Shown here: piece after piece, positions 41,830-50,603 of the stretch
How the letters are laid out: each line of letters opens with the position of its first letter
Numbering within the stretch: position 1 is the first letter of the stretch
Source of the DNA: Bacteriovorax stolpii
Lineage (GTDB): Bacteria > Bdellovibrionota > UBA2428
NCBI GenBank assembly: GCA_945881775.1
Contig: CAMCVE010000003.1
Span: forward strand, 105,222 to 169,221
Reading direction: 5' to 3'
DNA length: 64,000 nt
Notes under the pieces: generated by a model
The model's input: only the letters and a program-made list of their open reading frames with translations
What the model was told of the DNA's origin: nothing
Database searches by the model: none
Program-made: the position numbers and the translations under genes

Positions 41830-42947
41830 GATCTCGACTCTAGAACTCCTCGTGCTCCGGAGCAACCACCGCCCTCGCCTCGGCGAACACAAACCTGCCC
41901 TTTGAGTTGACCGTCATTTCCGCTTTCTCCATTTGTGCCCGCCGCACCTGGAGGTCCTTCGGGACCAGCGGGACCATCCGAGCAGTCGATGCCACCTCCC
42001 GAACCGCCCTTCCCACCTTCACCGCCACGACCGCCGGGTCCACCAAGACCACCTGGCCCGCCTATTCCGGGCTCCGCTATAACCTGTAATTGAAAATTGC
42101 TGTCGGGATAGAGGAGCACGAACTCTAGCGATTCGACATCCCCACCGTTCTCACCCTTCTCCCCGGAAAGTCCCATTAGCCCGGGACCTCCCGGAGCTCC
42201 ACGAGATCCATTGGAACAACGATCTATGCCGGATCTTCCAGAGCTGCCGTTTCCACCGCGGGCGCCGCGACCCGAGGGACTTAGGCCGTTGCGTCCGCGA
42301 GCCCCCGTCTCACCTCGCCACTCGACTCGCAGATCCCCCGAGGCACGCTTCACTTCCACGCGCCCCGAGCCTGATGTCCGCGCAGCATAGCCAGGAGTCG
42401 CGGGCCTATCTTTGAGGAAACTCACCCATCTGGCTCCTGGAGCTCCGCGGATCTCGGTAAGCTTCCAGTCAAGTGGCAAGCCCTCCGTCACAAGAACTGC
42501 GTTGGGAGCGAAGAAGAGACGTGAGATGTCAGCGTAGTTCTGAGGAAGACGTTCCTCGCCAGTAACGACCCAGTCTAGTCCTGTACGAGTTTGAGCCCTT
42601 CCTCGAAGCGAGCCATCCGCAGCAAGGAGTTCATAGACATATTCGGTGCCATCTTGAAGGGCGCTGTCCATCCACAGTCCACGGGCAGTTGAAACTTCTT
42701 TAACAAACTCGCGCTGCGTGGAAGTCACACGAAAGAGAACGAGTCCCTCACCGAGTTCAGCAGGATCAAGATTCCAACTGACCAAGATCCCGGCTTCGCC
42801 CGCATTTTCAAACGCTTTGGGCTCAAGCTTTAGAAGTCCGCTATCAACCGACTGAGTGATGGTCTCTGCGTCTCTCAGTGCTGAAAGATCCGGATACGGT
42901 GAACAGGCCAACAAAATCGAGGTCAAGAAAAGTGTGATGTAAAGCAT
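41826..42947 (-). CDS. Lipoprotein with collagen-like Gly-X-Y repeats
   Basis: A 373-residue protein with lipobox ILLAC (lipidated Cys15). Residues ~20-210 contain a fibronectin type III-like beta region (VLFRVTSTQREFVKEVS, YVYELLAADGSLRG). Residues ~212-270 and ~295-350 are two collagen-like Gly-X-Y stretches (for example GAPGGPGLMGLSGEKGENGG), separated by a beta-like segment and containing paired Cys that could cross-link a triple helix. It is likely on the cell surface. Its place between the transporter and bolA is conserved-looking but unexplained. Prolines are fewer than in human collagen, with Glu/Lys/Asn in Y positions as in bacterial collagens. Confidence 0.8.
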   Translation of the reverse strand: MLYITLFLTSILLACSPYPDLSALRDAETITQSVDSGLLKLEPKAFENAGEAGILVSWNLDPAELGEGLVLFRVTSTQREFVKEVSTARGLWMDSALQDGTEYVYELLAADGSLRGRAQTRTGLDWVVTGEERLPQNYADISRLFFAPNAVLVTEGLPLDWKLTEIRGAPGARWVSFLKDRPATPGYAARTSGSGRVEVKRASGDLRVEWRGETGARGRNGLSPSGRGARGGNGSSGRSGIDRCSNGSRGAPGGPGLMGLSGEKGENGGDVESLEFVLLYPDSNFQLQVIAEPGIGGPGGLGGPGGRGGEGGKGGSGGGIDCSDGPAGPEGPPGAAGTNGESGNDGQLKGQVCVRRGEGGGCSGARGVLESRS

Positions 42948-42978
42948 TGTTCACCCGTAGCGAAACTCATGCCAAAAA

Positions 42979-44271
42979 TTAGAATATGAGAGAATAGAGG
43001 CGCAGCACTAGATAGAACGAGAGAAAGAGAGGGACCCAATACTTTAGCGCGGGTCGCCACAACAGATTCATCGCATCGCTGGCCGGACTTCGTCCGACAA
43101 GAACTTCCAAATCCCTGCGGGGAAGCTTTTGTCCAACGCTAAGACTCCAAAGCAAAGCTGCTGAAGGAAGCAAGATATCGAAACCCAAAATCTCCAAAGG
43201 CCTGCCAAAAAATTTAACTGATGCCACCAAGGTGAAGACACCAACGAAGGCACTCGAAATCGATGCTGCACGCAGGCGCTTCATCCCGAGTAAGCGCTGA
43301 ACACCGTGAACAAAAACCTCGTAGAGACTCGCCAAGGAAAGAAGCCCCAGAATGAGCAATCCGATGAGCAAAAGGCGCAGACTGAGAAGTCCGCCCTCTG
43401 AGGCTCGAAAGAACTCCGGCATCCACTCGAGAAAGATCTGATGAAAGCTCGCCCCCGATCGCAAGCCACCCCGTGGAGAACTGACCCACGGAAGAACCAG
43501 GGCCGCCACAAAAACCGAAAGCGCGAAGTCAGCAAACAGAACTTTCAGAGCAATTCTATGCACACGGCCAGGCACCTTCCAGTACTGGGACTGTTGCGTA
43601 GAATTTCTACGGAAGGGACTCGCCCACCACGTAAATAAAAAATGAATCCCAAGGCCTGCAGAAAGCGTGAAGAGACTGAATGAGGCTACGTCCAAAAACA
43701 TGTCCTCGGTAACAGAAAAATTCCGCGTGGTTGACAAATTAAGAAGAAAGAAATTTCGATATGCGGGGAGTTGAATCGAGAGGGCGCTAACCAAGCAAAG
43801 AGTTGAGATCACAAGCCCGCAAATGAAGATCATTCCGACCCAACGCCGTGCCACTAGGGTGTAGGACCACATCAAAGCCATCAAGACAAAACCCAAAATA
43901 AAGACAAAGGGATGCCTGAGACCAAGCGGCGCCGTACCAACAGAAAACCGAAGCAATTCACACAGACCCAAAGCGAGCTTTAGAATCTCGAGGACATACA
44001 CAGGAATAATCACAAGAAGTGCAGCAATCGAGACCCATGGAGTCCATGAATAGGGTGCGCCCAGGAACTGAAAAGCTTCGGTGTAGCTGCGTCTCAGCCA
44101 ACGGGCCCAGAGGATCTCTCCGACAACGAGTGGAATCCCGAGCATCAGGAGCCCTAGAAAATGAAAGAAGAGTACGAGGCGAAAATCATAGAGTGAGAAC
44201 AACCGCGGCAAAATAAGGAAATTCCCAATGCCGAGTGCGGTCCCAATGTAGAGAGCCTCGAGTCCACGCAT
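42979..44271 (-). CDS. NSS-like (LeuT-fold) membrane transporter
   Basis: A 430-residue protein with 10-11 predicted membrane segments. The N-terminus GTALGIGNFLILPRLF aligns with the NSS motif GxGNxWRFP at unwound helix 1; GLLMLGIPLVVGEI matches GIPLL..E, and SLFTLSAGLGIHFLFTWW resembles helix 6. NSS proteins move amino acids with Na+. The WRFP part is changed to LILP, so the Na+ and substrate sites may differ; treat as divergent. It lies 10 nt downstream of der and 31 nt before the collagen-like lipoprotein. Confidence 0.65.
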   Translation of the reverse strand: MRGLEALYIGTALGIGNFLILPRLFSLYDFRLVLFFHFLGLLMLGIPLVVGEILWARWLRRSYTEAFQFLGAPYSWTPWVSIAALLVIIPVYVLEILKLALGLCELLRFSVGTAPLGLRHPFVFILGFVLMALMWSYTLVARRWVGMIFICGLVISTLCLVSALSIQLPAYRNFFLLNLSTTRNFSVTEDMFLDVASFSLFTLSAGLGIHFLFTWWASPFRRNSTQQSQYWKVPGRVHRIALKVLFADFALSVFVAALVLPWVSSPRGGLRSGASFHQIFLEWMPEFFRASEGGLLSLRLLLIGLLILGLLSLASLYEVFVHGVQRLLGMKRLRAASISSAFVGVFTLVASVKFFGRPLEILGFDILLPSAALLWSLSVGQKLPRRDLEVLVGRSPASDAMNLLWRPALKYWVPLFLSFYLVLRLYSLIF

Positions 44272-44281
44272 GAAGAATGAC

Positions 44282-45637
44282 CTATTTGTTAGAGGTCTTG
44301 AAGTGAATTTTTATGGGCGTTCCCTCGAAGCCAAATTCGCTCCGGAGAGTGTTGATGATAAATCGCTTGAAGGAGAAATGGATATCCTTACTCGAGACGT
44401 TCGTGAAAAAGACAAACTCGGGAGGGGAAACAGACACTTGAGAAAGATAGTAAAATTTTGGATGTTTCCCGGAGACGGCAGGATGCGGATGCTCTTTAAA
44501 ACGTGTCTCAAAGAGCCGGTTGAGGGCTCCTGTAGAAACGCGATGTTTGCGAGCCTCAAGCACTCTACTGATCGTCTTAATGACCTGTTGAACATTCTTG
44601 CCTGTGAGGGCAGAAATCCGGACTTTCGGAGACCATTTTAAGAACTCTAATTTTAGATCGGTGCTGCGTTCGAGTTTGGCTAGCTGATCGTCGGCGTCAT
44701 TGCCCTTCATCAGATCCCACTTATTAAAGACCAAAACGAGACTCAGACCGAAGTCCATTGCGAGTCCGCCGATGGAGGCATCAAGTGCGCTGACGCCTTC
44801 GGAAGCATCAAAAAGAACGATCGCTACGTCGGCTTCGCGCGCCTCCTCTTTGAGCTTTTCTTTAGCAACCCATTCAACTTCGCGCTCAATACGTCCCGGC
44901 TGGCGAACGCCTGCAGTATCGAAGAAGCTCCACTCGAAACCATCGTGCGAATAAACGCTTTCAATAGGATCGCGTGTGGTGCCTGCGATATTTGAGACTA
45001 CATGGCGGTCCTGACCCAAGATTGAATTGATCAGGGTTGATTTGCCGACGTTAGGCCGCCCGAGAATTAAAATGCGGGGATTCTTCTTCTTTTCGGCGAG
45101 TTCTGTGGGCTCGAGTGTTTTCCCTTCTCCGAGGACAAGACGCATCTTGTCCCATAAATTTCCAAACCCCACATCGTGTTCAGCAGAAACTTCAAATAGA
45201 TGTTCGAAACCGAGTCCATAATAGGACGAGGATTCGTAGCGTTTGGTGTCAGCTTTGTTGACGATAATCCACACGCGCGCATTGCTAATATGCGTGTTTT
45301 TGCGCAGCCAATCAGCGATCTCGAGTTCTTCCAGCGCGAGCTCCCGAGTGCCATCGACCACAAAAAGAATCAGGTCCGCGTCTTTGACGGCTATGGCCGC
45401 ACTTCGTTGAATTTCTGCTCCCAGAGGATGTCGAAGGGCTTCAGGACCCACTCCACCTGTATCGATAAGGCGGAATCGACCGATGGGCGAATCTTCCACC
45501 AGCCACTCATGACGGTCGACTGTGACGCCAGGGCGATCACAAACGATCGCGCGTCGAGTGCGGGAGAGACGGTTAAAGAGTGTGGACTTACCCACATTGG
45601 TGGGTCCGATAAGGACCACTTTCAGTTCATCAGTCAT
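44282..45637 (-). CDS. der: Ribosome-assembly GTPase Der (EngA)
   Basis: Der is a double-GTPase essential for 50S maturation. The first G domain has IGPTNVGKSTLF, DTGGVG and NKAD; the second GRPNVGKSTLI, DTAGVRQ and NKWD. A C-terminal KH-like domain follows (from about residue 360 to 451, including NTLRSEFGFEGTPIKI). The 451-residue length is normal. It is 13 bp after era in an rnc-era-der gene order. Confidence 0.96.
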   Translation of the reverse strand: MTDELKVVLIGPTNVGKSTLFNRLSRTRRAIVCDRPGVTVDRHEWLVEDSPIGRFRLIDTGGVGPEALRHPLGAEIQRSAAIAVKDADLILFVVDGTRELALEELEIADWLRKNTHISNARVWIIVNKADTKRYESSSYYGLGFEHLFEVSAEHDVGFGNLWDKMRLVLGEGKTLEPTELAEKKKNPRILILGRPNVGKSTLINSILGQDRHVVSNIAGTTRDPIESVYSHDGFEWSFFDTAGVRQPGRIEREVEWVAKEKLKEEAREADVAIVLFDASEGVSALDASIGGLAMDFGLSLVLVFNKWDLMKGNDADDQLAKLERSTDLKLEFLKWSPKVRISALTGKNVQQVIKTISRVLEARKHRVSTGALNRLFETRFKEHPHPAVSGKHPKFYYLSQVSVSPPEFVFFTNVSSKDIHFSFKRFIINTLRSEFGFEGTPIKIHFKTSNK

Positions 45638-45650
45638 GTTTAGTCGAGCC

Positions 45651-46655
45651 TCAGATGTTTTCGTAGCCGAGGTCTTTTAGGCGGCTGGGATTGGCTGTCC
45701 ATTTTTCGATAACTTTAACGAAGAGCTTAAGAATAATTTCTTCGCCCGTAATTTCCTTGTAACGATTGCGGACAGTGATGCCGATATCTTTGATCTTGGA
45801 GCCACCCTTGCCGACCATGATGCGTTTTAGGCTGTCGCGCGAGACACAAATCGTCGAGTGGACCTCGGCCATTTTCTGAACGCCTTCGGGCTCAGCCCAT
45901 GAGTCGATCAGACAATCACTTTCATAAGGCACTTCTTTGTACGAGCCACGGAAGATGCATTCACGGATAAGGTTTCGAACGAGCTCGCGACCGGTGAGAT
46001 CCGTCCATGAGTCTTCGGGATAGAGTGGAGGCCCAAGCGGAGAGAGATCTTCAAGAACTTTGAGGAGTCCGCCCACGTTCGAGCGCGCGTCCGACAAACC
46101 ACCCTTGAGAGCAGCGAGTGGAATGATTTCTTTGAATTCTGGAAAGACTTCGTGTGCTTTTTCGATCAGGGGCAACAAGTCCGCTTTGGCTTTGGTGTCG
46201 GCCTTTGAGAGGACAAGGACCCACTGCGTGCGTCCCTTTTTCTTGAGTTGATCGCGAATCCAAAGAGCCAGGCGATCTTCAGGACCCGCTCGCCCCATGG
46301 CGGCATCATCGAGGTCCTTCTCGAATGAACGACAGTCCGCGACCCACACGCCCACGTCGACATCTCGCATGGCATCTTCAATCGAGGCGTACATGCTGCG
46401 ATCGAGCAAACCTTTGCGCAAGTTCACTCCAGGAGTGTCGACGAGCACAAGCTGCCCCGACCAGCGCTTCGGGTTTTCCTCGTAGCGCTGCACGATTCCG
46501 CGGATGTTGGTGCGAGTGGTCTGGGGACGCTCCGAGGTCGCGCTGAGTTCGGATTCGAGGAGCGCGTTGAGGAGAGTTGATTTCCCGGCGTTGGGGCGCC
46601 CCATTATGGCCACGGTGGCACATTTGAATTTCTGATCTTCTACAATGTCGGTCAT
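45651..46655 (-). CDS. era: GTPase Era
   Basis: Era binds 16S rRNA 3' end and the 30S subunit. G1 is MGRPNAGKSTLLN, G3 DTPG, G4 SKAD; the C-terminal KH domain has VGKGGSKIKDIGI, the GxxG-containing RNA loop. At 334 residues it is a little longer than E. coli Era (301). It follows rnc by 25 bp, the common rnc-era linkage. Confidence 0.95.
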   Translation of the reverse strand: MTDIVEDQKFKCATVAIMGRPNAGKSTLLNALLESELSATSERPQTTRTNIRGIVQRYEENPKRWSGQLVLVDTPGVNLRKGLLDRSMYASIEDAMRDVDVGVWVADCRSFEKDLDDAAMGRAGPEDRLALWIRDQLKKKGRTQWVLVLSKADTKAKADLLPLIEKAHEVFPEFKEIIPLAALKGGLSDARSNVGGLLKVLEDLSPLGPPLYPEDSWTDLTGRELVRNLIRECIFRGSYKEVPYESDCLIDSWAEPEGVQKMAEVHSTICVSRDSLKRIMVGKGGSKIKDIGITVRNRYKEITGEEIILKLFVKVIEKWTANPSRLKDLGYENI

Positions 46656-46680
46656 AAATATTTTCCTCTTTTGAATCTCC

Positions 46681-47502
46681 TTAAGAGGAGATCCCCGAGG
46701 TCATGAAACCTTTCTGCTTCAGTTGATTTGCGACGAACCCTACAAGGTCCGAGGGTGACATGGCAAGCAATCGTCGTGCGAGGATCTGAGTGGCCTCTCG
46801 TTTGGACGGAGCTGTTTCGAGGTCAAGGGCCACCTCTCCTAGGAACAAAGTCATTTCAAAAGGACCCACCGATGAGGCCAGAGTGGAATTCGTGCACACG
46901 TAACGGGGTGTTCCTAGCCCTTGTTGCTGGAAAAATTCTTGAAGACGTGACTTTGCGTCTTTCTCGAGCACAGCAGCCACGAGTGTGTCCCATTCTGGCG
47001 AAGGCAGCGAAAGCTCAGGGAGAATTCGCTCTGTCACCAGTCGGGTGGCAGTTTGAAAACCGCCGTCCAAAAAGACTGCGGCTATGATGGCTTCGACGGC
47101 ATCCGCAAGTGCGGACTCGCGGTCCCCTCCCCCGCTAAGGCGCTCACCTTTTCCGAGCAGAAGACAATGCCCAAGCTGGACCTTGCGAGCCTGTTCGGCC
47201 AAAGTTGTTTCGGATACAAAGTAGGACTTCAGCCGGGACAACTCGCCCTCACTCCATTGAGCGCCCCGTTTCATAAGGGTTTCGCTAACAACCAAGCCCA
47301 GTACACTGTCTCCAAGGAACTCGAGCCTTTCGTTGGATTCACCAGACCCAGGATTTTCATGGATAAACGAGGAATGCGTGAGAGCCCTTAAGAGATAGGC
47401 CTCATCCTGGAAACTCAGACTCCAGCGCTCGATGAGCAAAGGCAGGAGTTTCTTGAGGGCTTCATCACTGAAACCCTTGAAAACAGTGGAATTTAGAGTC
47501 AT
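46681..47502 (-). CDS. rnc: Ribonuclease III
   Basis: RNase III cuts double-stranded RNA in rRNA and mRNA processing. The catalytic motif NERLEFLGDSVLGLV (with Glu and Asp for Mg2+) is near residue 60, a second acidic patch is ADAVEAIIAAVFLDGG, and a dsRNA-binding domain occupies the last ~75 residues, ending in a region with KREATQILARRLL. The 273-residue length is somewhat longer than typical. No clear ribosome binding site is present before ATG 47502. It heads an rnc-era-der operon. Confidence 0.94.
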   Translation of the reverse strand: MTLNSTVFKGFSDEALKKLLPLLIERWSLSFQDEAYLLRALTHSSFIHENPGSGESNERLEFLGDSVLGLVVSETLMKRGAQWSEGELSRLKSYFVSETTLAEQARKVQLGHCLLLGKGERLSGGGDRESALADAVEAIIAAVFLDGGFQTATRLVTERILPELSLPSPEWDTLVAAVLEKDAKSRLQEFFQQQGLGTPRYVCTNSTLASSVGPFEMTLFLGEVALDLETAPSKREATQILARRLLAMSPSDLVGFVANQLKQKGFMTSGISS

Positions 47503-47559
47503 TGCGAAATAAATAGTGCAATGCGTTAAGTGTGTCTATCGAAAAACCCTAGCCCTAAA

Positions 47560-47592
47560 ACTCAAAGACCCCCTTCTGCATTGGCAGAAGGA
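47560..47592 (-). terminator. Terminator of the Rieske/cytochrome operon
   Basis: On the - strand, CCTTCTGC and GCAGAAGG pair across a 4-nt loop and are followed by GGGTCTTTGAGTTTT. It lies about 35 bp after the octahaem cytochrome stop and upstream of rnc. Confidence 0.65.
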
Positions 47593-47627
47593 GGCTCTGG
47601 GGTCGAGAGACTGCAAATCTCAAGGCA

Positions 47628-50591
47628 CTAGCGTCCGGCAGCAGCCGCGGGTGTTGCAGGAACAGCAACGGTCTTCGGCGGCAATGGCTCAGGGGGTGGA
47701 AGCTCCGCCTTGCCGGGATACTGGAAGAGATAGTCACGAATCAGTTCGATCTGTTTCTTCGCGTCGCCGTTGAGGTAGCCAGGAACGCCAATACGCGCGG
47801 ACTTCTCATCCAGCGGATCCTCGTTTGGCCACAAAGCCGGCATCCGCGTTCCAGGCATGATCGAGTTGGGATTCTCGAGCCAGGGGATGAGCCAGTCGCC
47901 GTTCAAGCGGGCCTTGATGTTGGCGAAGTGAGGCGCGGCTCCACTGGGATCAGCTCCAGGAGCAAGAACTGCGTGACACGTGAGACAACCGAGCTCCTTA
48001 ACGAGTCCTTCGGCCTGGCGAATCTCGGAATCGCTCAGGGCGTTTCCTTGACGTGACGCAAAGAGCGAAGGCGACTGATCGTACGCGGAGAAATACTTCA
48101 CAATCGTGGTGGTCTGGTTGTCGGAGAGACCATAGACGGGCATCCGAACCTTAACCCAAGGTCGAATCATGATATTCGTGTTCTTGAGGTACTTGAAGAG
48201 CCAGTCGGCCTGCACTTTCCGTCCTTCGGTGTAGAGAAGTGGGGGACCCTCGGACTTGTCCGCATAATGAGCGAGGATTTCGCCACCGAGAGGATGTTCC
48301 TTGTTCTCGAGGGCATGACAGCCGATGCAGTTCTTCTGATTGATGAGCCGATGTCCCGCGATGATTTGCTCTTTGCGAGCGTCGACCTTAGCCGTCATCT
48401 CGTCGGAGACATTCTTATTCTCGTAACCGATGACGATTGCAGCAAGTGCAGTCGCCTGCTCCGAAGTGAAGCCGAAATGCGGCATACGAGTTTTGGCTTG
48501 GAAATCACGTTTCTTACCCACATCCCATATACGAGGCGTACGGATCTTGGTGTAGATCCAAGCATCTCGCGAGGTGTGGGGGATCTCGACGTTATCGAAG
48601 GCAAACTTCGTGACTTCCTTAGAACCCTCGACGGTCAGCTCTGCTCCCAAATTGGGCGCATTTTCATAGCCCTCAATTGCGTGGCAAGCATAGCAACCAT
48701 AATGGCTGATAAGTTTGTCTCCAAGGAAGCTCTGTTTCTCTTCGAGAGACATCGAGGCAAGTTTCACTCGAGCATCGCGAGTGGGCATCTGTCCTACGAG
48801 GAACTCGACGACCATGTCATCGCGCACGGCTTCGTTAGCAACGGGAACGGGGAGAGCTTCGAACTCTGGGTTCCTTTTTTCGAGCAAATAGACGGCGATG
48901 TCGGCCGTCTCTTGGTCTGTGAGCTTCATGCTCGGCATCGCGGTTTGTTCCCAATAATGTTTGGGTTCCTTGAGCCAAGAAACGAGCCACTCATAAGACA
49001 CCTTAGATCCGAGCTGATTGAGTTCGGGTCCGAACATCGGAACGCGAGGATCCTTGTAACCGGGCTCCTTCGGGTTGGTCGGCCGGGTGACCACGACGTC
49101 TTCAACGGCGTGACAGCCAATACAACCGACCTGCGCAACGAGCGTCTTTCCACGAGCGGCATCACCCACAACTTTTGAAGCGAGCTGCAGCGGCTCATAC
49201 TTCTTCGATTTGGCCATGATCAGGTGAGAGATGGCATCCACCTCGACCCGACCCCGCTCCAACGAAGCTTCATCGGAGTTGTTGTGAACTTGCCAGAAAG
49301 CCGGCATGAGCGTTGAAGGACGGTAGGACTTGGGATCCCAAAGCCACTTCTTGAGCCAATCGGCATCGACTTTGGAGGCGACAAGCGTGAGCGAGGGACC
49401 CGATTTCTTCTCGGTGGCGAGCTTCTCGAAATGTCCTGCAAACTTGTGACAACCGTAGCAACCGTAGCGCTCTACGAGCCGCATGCCGGCGTTAAATGTC
49501 GGGGCGTCTTCCAGCACAACCTCTTTGGCGTGACACTGGATACATTTCCCTTCCGTCATCTGGAGAGGGATCATTGCCGTCTTGATATGATGACTGTAGT
49601 GGAAGTGATACTTCGCTTCCCACTCGGCTGCTTGTACAGGATCACGCGGCGTGTGAGCGGCGTTGTTAAAGTCCGCAGACTGAGGAACACCCGCGTGACA
49701 GACCGTGCAACCCACTTTTTCCGCGGGGTGCGGGCTCTCTGGTCCGGCAATCAAATGCAACTTCGAATGGGTCGCAAAAGGCTGAGGGAAATCCTCATAC
49801 CCCGCCATGTTGGCGTTTACGTGGCAGGTCATACACCGGTCCACTCGGGGCACCTTGTTGAAGAAATAGTCGTCGTAAAGACCGTTCAGGATCACCTGAT
49901 TGATCTTTACTGTCGGCGAAATAAAATCCAGCAGTGGCGCGTTTCGAGCAATGTTGACGAGGTTCAACTCAGTGTTGCCAATGGCCTTGTTAAGCTGATC
50001 GCGGGTACGCGTGAGGGCCTTCATTTGAGAATCAAGTTCCGACTCTTTTGAGAGAATATCCTTTCGGTCAGCCTGAGCTTTTTCAGAAGCGAGGCGCACA
50101 CGCTCTTCAGCGCGCGCGAGCTTGGCCACTTCCTTTTCATCTTTTTTGTATTGGGCCATCAAGTCTTTGATATTGTCGACGCGTTTCTTAATCGCTACCT
50201 CGAGCTTGTAGTGAGCCTCGTCGAGTTTGCCCTTCTCAGTCTGGTAGCGTTTGGTGACCCCGTAACGCTGAGCCTCGATCGCAGCGATCTTTGCGTCGAT
50301 CTCCTTGGTGACTTCGGACTGCTTGCGAACGATCCCGACGATATCTTTCTCGATCTTTTCGAGCTGCTGCTTGTTCATCGCCTTGTCAGCCTCGAGGAGT
50401 TTGCGCTCATTGACTGCTGTTGCAATCTTCTGAGTCTGTCGCTGATAGACTTTCCATGGCCGTGCGTAATCTTGGATCGCCGCCCAGATGGTCACGACCA
50501 GCAAGAGGATCGAAGCAATGGCGAACCACTTCGACAAGACTCGAGAGTTGTAGACTGTTTCTTTATTATTGGGAGGTTGTCCAGCAGCCAT
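47628..50591 (-). CDS. Membrane-anchored octahaem cytochrome c
   Basis: A 987-residue protein ending the Rieske/cytochrome b operon. One N-terminal membrane helix (about 22-40) leads to a coiled coil (about 50-215). Eight CxxCH sites follow, at about residues 253, 295, 350, 378, 490, 633, 755 and 869. The first three lie in a His-rich block, suggesting bis-His haems. Each of the last five is followed by a MP motif (MPAFW, MPSMK, MPHFG, MPVYG, MPALW), as in class I cytochromes with Met ligation. It should carry electrons from the Rieske/b core to a terminal acceptor. A Pro/Ala tail ends it. Far larger than ordinary cytochrome c1. Confidence 0.85.
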   Translation of the reverse strand: MAAGQPPNNKETVYNSRVLSKWFAIASILLLVVTIWAAIQDYARPWKVYQRQTQKIATAVNERKLLEADKAMNKQQLEKIEKDIVGIVRKQSEVTKEIDAKIAAIEAQRYGVTKRYQTEKGKLDEAHYKLEVAIKKRVDNIKDLMAQYKKDEKEVAKLARAEERVRLASEKAQADRKDILSKESELDSQMKALTRTRDQLNKAIGNTELNLVNIARNAPLLDFISPTVKINQVILNGLYDDYFFNKVPRVDRCMTCHVNANMAGYEDFPQPFATHSKLHLIAGPESPHPAEKVGCTVCHAGVPQSADFNNAAHTPRDPVQAAEWEAKYHFHYSHHIKTAMIPLQMTEGKCIQCHAKEVVLEDAPTFNAGMRLVERYGCYGCHKFAGHFEKLATEKKSGPSLTLVASKVDADWLKKWLWDPKSYRPSTLMPAFWQVHNNSDEASLERGRVEVDAISHLIMAKSKKYEPLQLASKVVGDAARGKTLVAQVGCIGCHAVEDVVVTRPTNPKEPGYKDPRVPMFGPELNQLGSKVSYEWLVSWLKEPKHYWEQTAMPSMKLTDQETADIAVYLLEKRNPEFEALPVPVANEAVRDDMVVEFLVGQMPTRDARVKLASMSLEEKQSFLGDKLISHYGCYACHAIEGYENAPNLGAELTVEGSKEVTKFAFDNVEIPHTSRDAWIYTKIRTPRIWDVGKKRDFQAKTRMPHFGFTSEQATALAAIVIGYENKNVSDEMTAKVDARKEQIIAGHRLINQKNCIGCHALENKEHPLGGEILAHYADKSEGPPLLYTEGRKVQADWLFKYLKNTNIMIRPWVKVRMPVYGLSDNQTTTIVKYFSAYDQSPSLFASRQGNALSDSEIRQAEGLVKELGCLTCHAVLAPGADPSGAAPHFANIKARLNGDWLIPWLENPNSIMPGTRMPALWPNEDPLDEKSARIGVPGYLNGDAKKQIELIRDYLFQYPGKAELPPPEPLPPKTVAVPATPAAAAGR

Positions 50592-50603
50592 CGTTTTCCT
50601 ACA

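Noticed and set aside
48267..49178. 303-codon plus-strand frame
   Set aside because: Antisense to the octahaem cytochrome with eight CxxCH sites; no start context or motifs, so a shadow.
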